IMG/VR virus record: IMGVR_UViG_3300020450_000024
Location: 1-60,096 of that record
Length of the DNA: 60,096 nt
Source: a virus
Strand: one strand, 5' to 3'
Shown: one piece after another, positions 41,801 to 50,091 of the stretch
Position numbering within the stretch: position 1 is the stretch's first letter
Layout: the number at the start of each line of letters is the position of its first letter
Program-made: the position numbers and the translations under genes
Notes under the pieces: generated by a model
What the model saw: only the letters and a program-made list of their open reading frames with translations
The model's database searches: none
What the model was told of the DNA's origin: nothing

Positions 41801-42456
41801 TAATTAGACAAAAATATTCACAGGTTAGATTAACAGGACATGATTTCTTAGAAATAGGTAGAGGTGACTTGTTTACTTCTAACTATCCATTGCTTATACC
41901 AGATGAAAATTATGAAGATAAACCATTCAATGAAACTGCTCAAGGTAATGGTGGTAGAGTATTTTATACTAGTACTGACCAGGACGGTAACTTTAGAGTT
42001 GGTGAATTGTTTGAGGTTGAACAGAGTACAGGTATTGTAACACTAAACGCAAGTTACTTCCAATTAGAAGGATTGACAGAATTAAGATTGGGTGGTGTAA
42101 CACTTGGTGGTACAAATGCACTAATTAAAGAGTTTTCAAAAGACGGTACTTTTGCCGCAAATAGTAACGAAATTGTTCCAACACAAAGAGCAGTAGCGGC
42201 TTATATTGCTTCTAGAATATCAGGTGGTGGAGTAAATGTTAATGTTAACGCATTAATATCAGGTGAAGTCAAAGTAATTGGTAATCAGATTACTACAACT
42301 AGTGGAAATACGATACAAGTTCCTGTCAAAATGAATTTCCAGAAGGGAATTGACGGAAGTATGGCGGCTATGACGTACTTTACAGCGGGTGGAGTATTTT
42401 CTAATATAGATGAAGGAGATCCTACAACACCGCAGGAACAAGGGTATGGTTTATAG
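35830..42456 (+). CDS. Giant modular tail fibre (2208 aa): CBM5/12-like repeats, three cupredoxin-like inserts, beta-helix and beta-propeller
   Basis: Starts 'MAEFKLDRIRFRWKGAWSST'. About eight repeats of ~50-60 residues follow the plan 'W...W....Y..(G/N)D.V.YGG..Y.C...H', a CBM5/12 (chitin-binding-like) pattern. They are interrupted by three cupredoxin-like domains near residues ~140-245, ~265-370 and ~770-890. Only the third keeps all copper-type ligands (His811, Cys878, His881, Met884). Next comes a DUF1565-type pectin-lyase beta-helix (~1015-1400, 'VFYVAPNGIDNTSTGRGL'). Then a BNR/YCF48-like beta-propeller (~1555-1820) shows repeated 'WSTDGTTWN', 'STNNGDTWTT' and 'ESTDNGSTWTQ' motifs. The C-terminal part ('GGRVFYTSTDQDGNFRVGEL') is shared with the next gene. 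A long, receptor-contacting fibre is very likely. Confidence 0.8.
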   Translation: MAEFKLDRIRFRWKGAWSSTTAYIKDDIVSYGGKVYVCIFGHTSVDESVPGTDFYTDAFDSTQPKWTQMLDGVSWKDTWQPGIYYKVNDIVKYGGNLYQCIIGHDSASYSAPTSATTYNVITGFDTVNSPEDRDFVVTVEAGSPTQADGYFFLDDVQAPTLSFVKGKTYTFDQSPGSNETYNSKIHPFYFSITSDGTNTTGTYYETGVTYELDGTVVNRANYETGFAAASSRKVVIQVGATAPATLYYFSNSSANRGGTINVAEAAGNFYLAGTENRVLSLVEGHQYIFDQTDNSNITFGGQTHPLVLSTYWDGHHNGGSVYANGVTYLLDGSVVTLANYLSGFATASDRKVKLIVPNNPPDKIYYYDYNQADTGNKHKNQGQYLHLYDNGSIGDTDIGNWKILSASDNWRFEWQPLTIYRVGDTISYGGILYRCVTAHTSSNTVTGLELDIAKWNTVIESDSWKGDWTPGTRYFNHDIVRYGGVTKRCITGHVAQADDNLGIEPDDAKWETLIDGIEYIGEWKAKEDLNVTAYAGTSATCVHTFTADDNGTIFKYTTDGTVDTALTANKNYYLRYVDATKISFHTNKVDAEFGRNAISFNGDSTGGQTLEVSKKIKVGDILRYGPTIFRCTTAHVPGTTFSTQFHSTWIPGLGFENQWQDSITYQPGDIVTYGGYSYTSLTVNTASAPSANLLAQDTGDWELLTQGYRLGAQYNQDASTQDTASDWGSTTAYKTGDVVRLNGHVFIALRDSTGSEPDDSLTTTTYTVTVGAPGNPPGNKYYIDGNLYPDLSLVEGNTYIFNQSDSTNNNHPIYISTKQNGHHVDSTYNYYTPGVVYHLDGTDYLNPQDYDSGFNASTVRYVKFTVPRDAYKQVYPVCANHSGMYESGVWNTIQSGNNWQTLITGDHWRDFWVESDPVTLSPTNYFLGDVVTYEGTLYRCVKRHTATASGARPDLDMDYTQENFWTKVIQGGLTNVLQYRGDIRTHDGTETVRQGIGNPGDVLKVINTIPSYEDLGAVANVFYVAPNGIDNTSTGRGLSDSAPFKTVKYACDYIFQDEASRAPATIFVKTGLYKEQLPIKVPANVAIVGDELRSTRIEPASSAFEDQDMFRVRNGCGIRNMTLAGLKGSLGDPDTFQTKRITGGAFVALDPGDGPGDTSVWVTNKSTYVQNVSTFGEQCIGLRIDGDLHNGGNKSVVANDFTQILQQGIGFWCSGEGKAELVSVFTYYCHIGYLCTDGGKVRATNGNNSYGDFGSVAIGFDNSESPISGKVDNYSKEATISQVFNDENQLFTVGYDNAGNHYTSGSVTITGSGQNAAAKVTEFRDNGIMEVRVLDPGDSSIAGGSGYTFVNNRAQLGDSLSINIANSDVQNENYYLNKLLTIVEGEGRGQYGYITSYDWNTGGVISGTVTSGTDATRVTGTYTGKLGTSSNALATEPTVTINIDGTGDATITVTDVGKDNLADDIITYTNTDFGGQGADITFKITSVSLGNKRMTIARQSDGLAGFEHLLPGQPIKTVLDETTRYQITPRIDVSEPPYNDTNNNVPSGTDIKSMAYQKLGSNRLTVAVGNNSIIWSTDGTTWNNAASYTNLPYIAVAEGNNFFVALDSAGNIRKSGDGTNWSSAGTLPSGTYNSLVYGDGYHVAIADSDSNAYVSTNNGDTWTTVSAGFSNVKFLAYGNGKWIAMNQAGDTWESTDNGSTWTQGPDLGNVQYDVASLCFGNGRFVAAAYDSPNDISTVNNKFFYSLTNKSTAAGSTVWLMGEDTPAADNFYVSYAQGVFVAISANGQVCVSPDGNLWNNKNSLGGAYNGIFAGSSRQGGPQFFPTQNGTVSQLTTIEYGATARLIAQVKSNRISEFTIVEAGSGYTGSAPTLSIIDPDKQSSVTYEVRLGTGVLGPLEFTNRGTGYLNIGVTVTGDGYKDEFQLGEKLVVKELSREPGPGDNLYITGINDVVYSIQSVAGLAGSEPNLTATLTISPTLDRAESPNHEEQFIIRQKYSQVRLTGHDFLEIGRGDLFTSNYPLLIPDENYEDKPFNETAQGNGGRVFYTSTDQDGNFRVGELFEVEQSTGIVTLNASYFQLEGLTELRLGGVTLGGTNALIKEFSKDGTFAANSNEIVPTQRAVAAYIASRISGGGVNVNVNALISGEVKVIGNQITTTSGNTIQVPVKMNFQKGIDGSMAAMTYFTAGGVFSNIDEGDPTTPQEQGYGL

Positions 42457-42470
42457 GAATTTACGATAAT

Positions 42471-42478
42471 GATAAATA
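42471..42478 (+). promoter_or_regulatory. Late promoter for the 1807-aa fibre gene
   Basis: GATAAATATATT, 27 nt before the ATG at 42506, with GATAGG between. Confidence 0.75.
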
Positions 42479-42505
42479 TATTAAAGAAAGCGATAGGTTT
42501 CAAAA

Positions 42506-45500
42506 ATGGCAGAGTTTAAACTAGGTAGAATCAGATTTATATGGAAAGGTGCATGGTCAACCGGCACTCAATACTTTAAAGATGACGTTATTAGATATGG
42601 TGGACGCACATATATTTGTGTAGTAGGCCACACTGCTTCTGGCACATTTGAAACAGATCAATCTACTAAATGGAACAACCTAGCAGACGGTCAAGAATGG
42701 AAAAGTGACTGGGCATTATCAACAATTTATAAGCCAAACGATATTGTAAAATACGGAAGTTTACTATATGTATGTAACACAGGACATACATCAGCATCTA
42801 CAACAAGTGACGGACTAGAATTAGATCAATCTAAATGGGATCTTTGGACAGAAGGTTTTGATTGGAAAGGTGTTTGGGGTGTTTCAACAAGATACAAAGT
42901 TAATGACATAGTTGCTTATGGTGGTGACTTATATCTTTGTACAGAAAAACACACATCGGCGGCTTCAACTTCAGATGGATTAGAATTAGACAATGCGAAA
43001 TGGGATACTTTTGCAAGAGGTCTTGAGTGGAGAGGCAACTGGACTGCAACTACAAGATATAGATTAAATGATGTAATTAAATATGGTGGACAAGTTTATG
43101 TTTGTAACAATGGTCACACTGCGGCGGCAACCAATGCATTAGGTTTAGAAGCAAATCAGTCAAACTGGGATTCATTACACAAAGGTATAGATTACAAAGG
43201 TAACTGGGCAACTACAACAAGATATAAAGTAAACGATTTAGTTAAGTATGGTGGAGACATTTGGATCTGTAACACTTATCATACTTCGACAGGAAGTTTA
43301 GCGGCAGACGAAAGTAACTGGGCAATTTTTGTTCCAGGTTTAGAATTTGAAGACAGTTGGCAAAATAATGTAAACTATCAACCAGGTGACGTTGTTACTT
43401 ATGGTGGATATTCTTACATTTCAAAAACAAATAACTTTGCGGCAACTCCATTTAACAATACATCTAATTGGGATTTATTTACAACAGGATTTAGTTTAAA
43501 AGGAGACTACAACAACACTACAAATTATAAAGTAGGTGATGTAGTTAGAGTAGGTGGTTGGACATACTTGGCAATCGCTGATGGTGTTGGTAACAGACCA
43601 CCAGACAATACAAAATGGGATAAATTAAATCAAGGATTCTATTGGAAGAATACTTGGACAGATGGTGCATACTATGATAAAGGTGATGTTGTCAGAGGCA
43701 TTAACAATATCAACTCTTATGTTTGTGTACTTGAACATACAGCAGACCAAACTACTGCACAGAATAGACCAGACCAAGATTTATCAGGAACCAATTGGAA
43801 TCTATTAAGTGGTGGTGTTGAATCAGGTAACTTAACAACACGTGGTGACCTTGTTTACTACGGTGGTGCTGGTCCAACAAGACTTGCTATTGGTTCTCCA
43901 GGACAGGTATTAAAAGTTAATGACGCTGGTACAGATCCAGTTTGGGGTTACTTCGGTCAGATCGAAGCAGTGTACTATGTTGCACCAACAGGATTAGATG
44001 AAGATGTACCTGCTTATGGTGTTACACTTGATAAACCATTTAAAACTGTACAGTTTGGTTTACAACAAATTGAGAAAGGTGCAAGAAAACCTTTTGCAAC
44101 AGAATTATTAAGAAGAAACAAAGCATTTATTGTTGCTGAGACTTTAGCATGGGTAGACAGACAGATATCTACTAACCAAAGTCCATTTAGTGCGGCATTC
44201 ACTTATACTGCTAGTGATTGGTCAAGAGATTTAAGACACTTGTTAAATGGTGTTGAGTTTGATTTAAGTCATGGTGGTAACAGAAGATCAAGACAAGTTG
44301 CATTTAACTTCTTTAGATCAAATTCATTTAGTTATTATGTAACTAACAGTTCACTAACAACAGAGTGGGCGGCAATGTTGGCTTACATGAAAACTTTGAT
44401 TGATGATGTATTAACACAAAACACTCCAAGCACAAATTATCAAACATTAATGAGTGTTTCACCTGCAACGTTGCAAATTAAAAATGCGGCAATTACTGAA
44501 GAGCCAGGTGGACAAGCAGTTGTTAATAATTTAATTGATATTTCAAGAGATGCCATTGTGGCAAACAGTGCAACAAGCACAACTTATAATGTTACGGCGG
44601 CAACTTATGATGGTGCTACTGGAGACATGGATTTAACTATTGGTTCTCATAATTTAGCAGTAAACACAAAAATTGTTTTAAAATCAAACAGTTTAACGTT
44701 TACTTGTGATAAAGATAATAACGTATCACAAAAATCATATCCAAGAACAACTGACCCAGCATACGTTACTCCGATTGCAATTACAAGCACAACAGGCACA
44801 ACAATTAGAGTAAACGTTGGTAAAAATCCAGACGGAAATTATGCTCACACATTTGTAAGTGCAACAGCAGGTGCAGTTTCATTAGCAAGTGGCGGCGGTA
44901 TTCCAGCAGAGATTGTAGCAAATGATACACTATTTGTTAAAACAGGAACTTTCCCAGAAGTACTTCCAATGGTAATTCCAGAAAGTTGTGCAGTAGTAGG
45001 TGACGAACTACGTTCTACTAAAATTACACCAGCAGGTCAATTAACAAGTTCAGACGATACTGCATTTAGTTTATATGGTATTCTTCATATGAAATCAATC
45101 ATTGATAATATCATTCTTAATACAAGTATTACAAAACAAACAAACAATCCTTTGACACAGGATACTGCACACCCGGCAGGTGATGCCGCGGCTGTTACAA
45201 AAGCAGAAGCAGTTGTTGATGCAATACATGATTACATCAACTACAATGTTATTAGTGATTCAACAGCAGTAAACCCAACAATGTCAGGACAAATGAGTCC
45301 AAATCAAGAATTAGGTGTGCAAAATGCTGTACTTAGATTAGAAGAAAACAAAGAATTCATTGCTGAAGATGTAACAAATTACATTTTAAATACATTCCCA
45401 GGATACACTTCCTTTGATGCAACTGCTCAAGCGGCTTGTAAGAGAGATGTAAGAAGATACGTTGAAGCAGTACAGCACGATATTGTTTACGATGGAACAT

Positions 45501-47929
45501 ACATGGCAATCAGAGCAGGTAGACTTTATGCAAATAGTGTAAGTGGTTCTACACAAGAAAATATGTTCTTTGTAAGAAACGGTACAGGTATTAGAAACAT
45601 GACTGTAAGTGGATTAAATGGTACACTAGGAGTTGCAAACTCATTTGGTACAAAACGTCCAAGTGCAGGTGCTTATGTATCGTTGGATCCAGGTTGGGGA
45701 CCAGCACACGAAGATGTGTGGGTCAAAAACAAATCTTGTTATGTACAAAACGTAACAACATTTGGAACAGGATGTATTGGATTAAAAATTGACGGTGACT
45801 TACACGCAGGTGGTAACGATTCTATTGTTGCTAACGACTTTACACAGGTACTATCAGATGGTATTGGTGTATGGTGTACAAACTTAGGTAGAACAGAACT
45901 TGTTTCCGTGTTCTCATACTATGGACACATTGGATACCTAGCAGAAAACGGCGGTAAGATACGTGCTACAAACGGTAACTCATCATATGGTGACTTTGGT
46001 TGTGTTGCAGAAGGTGTAGACGCAACAGAAACTCCAATAACAGGATTTGTAGATAATAAAGCAGGCCAGGCATTAGTTGCTAACGTAACTACTGATGGTG
46101 AAAGAGTGTTAACATTAGAATACCTAAATGCTGGACGAGATTATGATCTTGGAGGTGGAACTGCAAACATAGCCATTACAGGTGAAGGGTATAACTTGGG
46201 AACAGTGACTCCTGTTTACAGAACAGGTGGTGTCATGGAAGTTAGAATGCTTGAAACAGCAACAGACCCAAGTAACTTAGGTGGTGCTGATTACAAATTT
46301 GTAAGTAACAACGCACAGATTGGTAACGCAACACAGATTACTATTTCAAACACAGATACTAACCCATCAGGTGCATTAGTAGGATTAGGAATCTTTATTA
46401 AAGCAGGACTTGGTGCAGGTCAGTATGCTTACATTGATACATACAACTCAGGTACAAAAGTTGCAACAGTAAGAAAATATTCAGATGGTACAGCAGGTTG
46501 GGATCACTTACTTGGTGAAAGTATTTTAAATTTACTTGATAGTACAACTGCATATGAAATTGAACCAAGAATTACTTTTGCGGCACCAGGTGGTGATGGA
46601 TCAAGTTCAAGCATTACTGCTTTAGGTAGAGCAACTGTTGTTGATGGTAAAATTTCACAGATTAGAATTTGGGAACCAGGACAAGGTTACACAACTGCTC
46701 CTGCAATTACAATTACTGATCCAAACAATACAGTAGACGCACCAACGCAAGTAAGAATAGGTGATGGTGTATTAGCACAGCCTACTTATGCAGGTGGTAC
46801 AAATAACGGTAGAGGACAAGCATTTGAAACTGCAAGTGCTAGTATTACTGCTACATTGACTGAAACAAATATTACAGGTATTGCTTTAAACAATCCAATT
46901 AGAGTTACAGCAAGTGGCGGACATACAGTTCAACAAGGTGCTAAAGTAAAAATTACAGAAGTTGTTGGAAGTATTCAACTTAACGACAACACATATTTTG
47001 CAAAAGTTATAGATGCAAACAACATAGATTTATTTAGAGATCCTGATTTAAATGATGGTATTGATGGTACATTAAGTGGTGCATACGGTACATATCTATC
47101 AGGAGGTAAAATAAAATACGGCGGTGGATTTAGAGATCAATTCCAATCAGGACAGTTTGTCACAGTTGTTGGAATGGCTAACAAACCAGTTGCAGGTTCA
47201 AACGTACAATTTAGTAACATAAGTGGTACAGTATTTAAAATGGTAAGTGTTACAAACTTACTAGGACAAGGACCTTACAGTGCAACTTTACAAGTTTCAC
47301 CAAACGTTGCGGTAAGTGATGCTCCGGCACACCACCAAGACACAACAATAAGAATTAGATACTCACAGGTAAGATTAACAGGACACGATTTCTTAGATAT
47401 TGGTACAGGTAACTTTGCTAATACTAACTATCCGAATATACCATTACAAAATCCTAATCCAGCAAATGAGACTAGGGAACGTGATGGAGGTAGAGTGTTC
47501 TTTACTTCAACTGACCAAGATGGTAACTTTAGAGTTGGCGGGTTATTTACAGTTGAACAAAGTACTGGGGTAGCGACCTTAAATGCAGATGCATTTAACA
47601 TTAGCGGTCTACAAGAATTATCACTAGGATCTGTAGCATTAGGTTCAACAGGTGCAACTATTAATGAGTTCAGCACTGACGGAGCGTTTGCGGCAAATAG
47701 TGATAGTATAGTGCCAACGCAAAAAGCAATTAAAACATATATCACATCACAAATAGGTGGTGGTGCTTCCACATTGAACGTTAACCAGATAACTGCTGGT
47801 TTAGTACAAATTTCCGGTCAGGAAATTACTACAACAACAGTTGTTCCGATCAATGTAAATGCAACTATGAACTTCAAGGGTGGAGTTGATGGTACGCCGG
47901 TTGCACTAAATATGTTTTTAATGGGATAA
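42506..47929 (+). CDS. Giant modular tail fibre (1807 aa), paralogue without propeller or cupredoxin inserts
   Basis: Starts 'MAEFKLGRIRFIWKGAWSTG', almost as in the 35830 product. Eight CBM5/12-like repeats follow without interruption ('WKSDWALSTIYKPNDIVKYG', 'WKGVWGVSTRYKVNDIVAYG', 'WRGNWTATTRYRLNDVIKYG' and others). Residues ~490-850 hold a DUF1565-type entry ('VYYVAPTGLDEDVPAYG') and a helical insert ('FIVAETLAWVDRQI', 'WSRDLRHLLNGVEFDL'). A beta-sandwich domain ('LTIGSHNLAVNTKIVLKSNS') precedes a second helical insert ('KRDVRRYVEAVQHDIVYD'). The beta-helix and shared C-terminus ('GGRVFFTSTDQDGNFRVGGL') follow. The two inserted domains reappear in the gene at 58638. Confidence 0.8.
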   Translation: MAEFKLGRIRFIWKGAWSTGTQYFKDDVIRYGGRTYICVVGHTASGTFETDQSTKWNNLADGQEWKSDWALSTIYKPNDIVKYGSLLYVCNTGHTSASTTSDGLELDQSKWDLWTEGFDWKGVWGVSTRYKVNDIVAYGGDLYLCTEKHTSAASTSDGLELDNAKWDTFARGLEWRGNWTATTRYRLNDVIKYGGQVYVCNNGHTAAATNALGLEANQSNWDSLHKGIDYKGNWATTTRYKVNDLVKYGGDIWICNTYHTSTGSLAADESNWAIFVPGLEFEDSWQNNVNYQPGDVVTYGGYSYISKTNNFAATPFNNTSNWDLFTTGFSLKGDYNNTTNYKVGDVVRVGGWTYLAIADGVGNRPPDNTKWDKLNQGFYWKNTWTDGAYYDKGDVVRGINNINSYVCVLEHTADQTTAQNRPDQDLSGTNWNLLSGGVESGNLTTRGDLVYYGGAGPTRLAIGSPGQVLKVNDAGTDPVWGYFGQIEAVYYVAPTGLDEDVPAYGVTLDKPFKTVQFGLQQIEKGARKPFATELLRRNKAFIVAETLAWVDRQISTNQSPFSAAFTYTASDWSRDLRHLLNGVEFDLSHGGNRRSRQVAFNFFRSNSFSYYVTNSSLTTEWAAMLAYMKTLIDDVLTQNTPSTNYQTLMSVSPATLQIKNAAITEEPGGQAVVNNLIDISRDAIVANSATSTTYNVTAATYDGATGDMDLTIGSHNLAVNTKIVLKSNSLTFTCDKDNNVSQKSYPRTTDPAYVTPIAITSTTGTTIRVNVGKNPDGNYAHTFVSATAGAVSLASGGGIPAEIVANDTLFVKTGTFPEVLPMVIPESCAVVGDELRSTKITPAGQLTSSDDTAFSLYGILHMKSIIDNIILNTSITKQTNNPLTQDTAHPAGDAAAVTKAEAVVDAIHDYINYNVISDSTAVNPTMSGQMSPNQELGVQNAVLRLEENKEFIAEDVTNYILNTFPGYTSFDATAQAACKRDVRRYVEAVQHDIVYDGTYMAIRAGRLYANSVSGSTQENMFFVRNGTGIRNMTVSGLNGTLGVANSFGTKRPSAGAYVSLDPGWGPAHEDVWVKNKSCYVQNVTTFGTGCIGLKIDGDLHAGGNDSIVANDFTQVLSDGIGVWCTNLGRTELVSVFSYYGHIGYLAENGGKIRATNGNSSYGDFGCVAEGVDATETPITGFVDNKAGQALVANVTTDGERVLTLEYLNAGRDYDLGGGTANIAITGEGYNLGTVTPVYRTGGVMEVRMLETATDPSNLGGADYKFVSNNAQIGNATQITISNTDTNPSGALVGLGIFIKAGLGAGQYAYIDTYNSGTKVATVRKYSDGTAGWDHLLGESILNLLDSTTAYEIEPRITFAAPGGDGSSSSITALGRATVVDGKISQIRIWEPGQGYTTAPAITITDPNNTVDAPTQVRIGDGVLAQPTYAGGTNNGRGQAFETASASITATLTETNITGIALNNPIRVTASGGHTVQQGAKVKITEVVGSIQLNDNTYFAKVIDANNIDLFRDPDLNDGIDGTLSGAYGTYLSGGKIKYGGGFRDQFQSGQFVTVVGMANKPVAGSNVQFSNISGTVFKMVSVTNLLGQGPYSATLQVSPNVAVSDAPAHHQDTTIRIRYSQVRLTGHDFLDIGTGNFANTNYPNIPLQNPNPANETRERDGGRVFFTSTDQDGNFRVGGLFTVEQSTGVATLNADAFNISGLQELSLGSVALGSTGATINEFSTDGAFAANSDSIVPTQKAIKTYITSQIGGGASTLNVNQITAGLVQISGQEITTTTVVPINVNATMNFKGGVDGTPVALNMFLMG

Positions 47930-47942
47930 AGGAGATAGAACT

Positions 47943-48260
47943 ATGGCAACAGGAAGACTAGGAGCCGCAGATTTGGGAGCAGGAACTAATACCACTGTTT
48001 ATACGGTACCCGCATCAACTTATGGGGTTGTGACGTGTTCAGTATGTAATAGAGGTAATAGTGCTATTTCAGTCAGAATGGCGGTTGCAAGTGCAGATAC
48101 ACCCACAAATGGCGAGTACATTGAGTACGATGTAGAAGTTTTAGCCAAGGGAGTACTAGAGCGAAGCGGTATCGTTATGGATGCTGGCAAGAAATTGGTA
48201 GTGTACTCATCTGCCGTAAACGTAAGTGCCGTTGTTTTCGGAATTGAAACAACAGCATAA
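47943..48260 (+). CDS. Small beta-sandwich-type virion protein (105 aa), paralogue 3
   Basis: AAGGAGA upstream. 'TTVYTVPASTYGVVTCSVCN', 'AISVRMAVASADTPTNGEYI', 'VLERSGIVMDAGKKLVVYSS' and a final strand 'VSAVVFGIETT' follow the plan of the 25312 and 33141 products. It sits directly behind a giant fibre gene, as the 33141 copy sits behind a fibre gene. Probably an accessory fibre component. Confidence 0.65.
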   Translation: MATGRLGAADLGAGTNTTVYTVPASTYGVVTCSVCNRGNSAISVRMAVASADTPTNGEYIEYDVEVLAKGVLERSGIVMDAGKKLVVYSSAVNVSAVVFGIETTA

Positions 48261-48262
48261 TG

Positions 48263-48270
48263 TATAAATA
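48263..48270 (+). promoter_or_regulatory. Perfect late promoter before the 48294 gene and the Cys-rich array
   Basis: TATAAATACTAAT, identical to the T4 late -10 consensus, 24 nt before the ATG at 48294. It is probably the main promoter for the genes through 52527. Confidence 0.85.
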
Positions 48271-48293
48271 CTAATAAGGATAAGGATAAAACA

Positions 48294-48620
48294 ATGGGAA
48301 GATATATAACAACCACAGGAACAGCAGGTACAGTTGTTAAAGAAGTCAACTCTACGTATCAATCAGTAGTTAATGACAGAATTCTTTGTACAACTGGCGG
48401 GTTCACTATTACACTTCCTCTTTCTACGTCATTGTTAGTTAACGACACCGTTCAGATCATTGATGTAACTGGTGTTGCTAACTCACAGAACATTACGATA
48501 GCGAGAAACGGTGCAAAAATACAGAACCTTGCAGAAAATTTAGTACTTGACGTCAACAACGTTGCAATTACACTGATTTACACAGGTGCAACTTACGGTT
48601 GGGTCATTAGTGGAACGTAA
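48294..48620 (+). CDS. Small beta-rich virion protein (108 aa)
   Basis: 'MGRYITTTGTAGTVVKEVNS', 'ILCTTGGFTITLPLSTSLLV', 'TVQIIDVTGVANSQNITIAR' and 'ITLIYTGATYGWVISG' resemble the trimeric fibre-tip domain with a 'F.I.LP....(L)..(V).I.D..G....(I)TI...G..I.........V......L.Y' plan seen in many phage fibre C-termini. Here it is a free-standing protein before the Cys-rich array. Probably a fibre-tip or adaptor protein. Confidence 0.65.
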   Translation: MGRYITTTGTAGTVVKEVNSTYQSVVNDRILCTTGGFTITLPLSTSLLVNDTVQIIDVTGVANSQNITIARNGAKIQNLAENLVLDVNNVAITLIYTGATYGWVISGT

Positions 48621-48641
48621 GAATTAGGAGAAGGAAGTACG

Positions 48642-49373
48642 ATGTCATCATTAAGAGCATTTTTAAATGACGTAGCGCCTATCAAGGGTGGGGTTACCAA
48701 CCAAGTATGGATCTACAGAAAAGATGATAACATAGGTAACGGCGGTAGATGTTGCTTATGGACCGTACCTACCGGAAAAGTAAACGTCACATTTGAACTA
48801 TGGGGCGGCGGCGGAGGCGGCGGTGGCGGATGCTGTTGTCAGTTTCCAAATAGACCAGCCTCTGGTGGAGCATACGCGATAAGAACAGTCCAAACAACAG
48901 CAGGAAATCAATATACGGTTTGTGCTGGTGGTTCTACTCCTTGTTGTTGTCACGGATGTTTAGGTGGTGACGGTTATCCAAGTTTTGTTACAGGCTCAAG
49001 TATTCCAACAACGTGTGCACCGGGTGGTTGCGGTGGCAAACAATGTTGCTTTACTGATGCTTACACTTGTCACCCAAGTTTCGTATATAGTTGCGGAACA
49101 GGTGATTGGGGACTTCCAAGAGTAACTGGAAGTGCAAAAAGATCTCAGTACTGTCACAATCAAATGTGGACATGGACTGGTGGTACACCAATATTTGGTG
49201 GACAAAGAAAAAGTAAAGACTGGTGTGCAGGTAACTTTACAAACACGGGATCGTGTTTTAGTTGTCTAGCAGAATTCCCAGGCGGTGGTGGAGGCTCAGG
49301 TGCGGCCTGTGGTAATCCATGCTGTTGGGGAGGCTGGGGACAAGCCGGCGCAGTCAAAATATCGTATAGTTAG
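48642..49373 (+). CDS. Cys/Gly-rich adhesin-like protein A (243 aa, 23 Cys)
   Basis: I count 23 cysteines in 243 residues. Order: 'MSSLRAFLNDVAP' N-terminus, 'GGRCCLWTVPTGKVNVTFEL' then 'WGGGGGGGGGCCCQ', 'TVCAGGSTPCCCHGC', several single Cys, then 'FPGGGGGSGAACGNPCC' and a final beta-strand 'GAVKISYS'. The G-rich loops flanked by Trp and Phe-Pro recall the glycine-rich motifs of T-even gp38-type adhesins and other Gly-rich fibre-tip proteins, but the Cys content is unlike them. Two paralogues at 50092 and 50842 keep the same Cys pattern. Metal binding or disulfide cross-linking after release is possible. No family is recognised. Confidence 0.7.
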   Translation: MSSLRAFLNDVAPIKGGVTNQVWIYRKDDNIGNGGRCCLWTVPTGKVNVTFELWGGGGGGGGGCCCQFPNRPASGGAYAIRTVQTTAGNQYTVCAGGSTPCCCHGCLGGDGYPSFVTGSSIPTTCAPGGCGGKQCCFTDAYTCHPSFVYSCGTGDWGLPRVTGSAKRSQYCHNQMWTWTGGTPIFGGQRKSKDWCAGNFTNTGSCFSCLAEFPGGGGGSGAACGNPCCWGGWGQAGAVKISYS

Positions 49374-49397
49374 GAAGGGAAATAGGAGACTTAAATT

Positions 49398-50090
49398 ATG
49401 CCAAATACTATAATTGAAAAAGACTTTACCTATAATATCCCTGATGATTATCTGGCGCAGACTAACAACGACAGTAAAACTGCTGAGGCGACTTTTAAAG
49501 GCCCGGATAAGATTTGGATATTTGTAGATAAAGATACAGGCAAATCTACTAGAAGTAGACTATTGCTTACAGAAGAGGAGAACGGAGCAGACTTTCCAAC
49601 TCCTGAAGATCAGTTTAAAATCGAAGTTGATTGTGCAACTGATCCTACAATATGTTCTTTATGGGATACAACTGAATGGGAAACTGTTAAAAATCAAACT
49701 CAACTAGTAGTGGATTTGCCAGATGGAACTACTTATGAGAGACCAGAACCAACAGATGTTGATCATACATATGAATTAGATGATTGTGTTTATAACATGG
49801 ACGGAACATTGTCAGCAGATGGTACAACTTACACAGGTGGTACTTGGACAATGGCTTGGAAACAACCTTGGAGTTCATGGGATGAATTAATCTTAGTAAG
49901 AAACAATTTGCTTACTGGATCTGATGCCAAAATTGCAGAAGATATGCCAGAAGCAACAAAAACAGTATGGAAAGAATACAGACAAAAGTTGAGAGACTTA
50001 CCTGCTACTTTTAAAAGAGGTACAGCAGAAGAGTTTCCAGCACACATGGTAAACTTTCCAGTAGAACCAGGCGCGGATTTAGGAGAATAA
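49398..50090 (+). CDS. Tail-fibre assembly chaperone-like protein 1 (230 aa)
   Basis: N-terminal half: 'DKIWIFVDKDTGKSTRSRLL' and 'DCATDPTICSLWDTTEW'. C-terminal half: 'RNNLLTGSDAKIAEDMPEA' followed by 'YRQKLRDLP', the R..LL..(S/T)D......P......YRQ.LRDLP signature of the phage tail assembly chaperone family (Phage_tail_APC; also at the end of Tfa-type proteins). It stands between the Cys-rich proteins A and B, so it may fold or attach one of them. The 51580 product is a paralogue. SD GGAGA upstream. Confidence 0.72.
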   Translation: MPNTIIEKDFTYNIPDDYLAQTNNDSKTAEATFKGPDKIWIFVDKDTGKSTRSRLLLTEEENGADFPTPEDQFKIEVDCATDPTICSLWDTTEWETVKNQTQLVVDLPDGTTYERPEPTDVDHTYELDDCVYNMDGTLSADGTTYTGGTWTMAWKQPWSSWDELILVRNNLLTGSDAKIAEDMPEATKTVWKEYRQKLRDLPATFKRGTAEEFPAHMVNFPVEPGADLGE

Positions 50091-50091
50091 G

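Noticed and set aside
42506-43800. DNA tandem repeats in the giant fibre as a mobile element
   Set aside because: The repetition is at protein level (CBM5/12-like modules) with strongly diverged DNA; there are no terminal inverted repeats or transposase.
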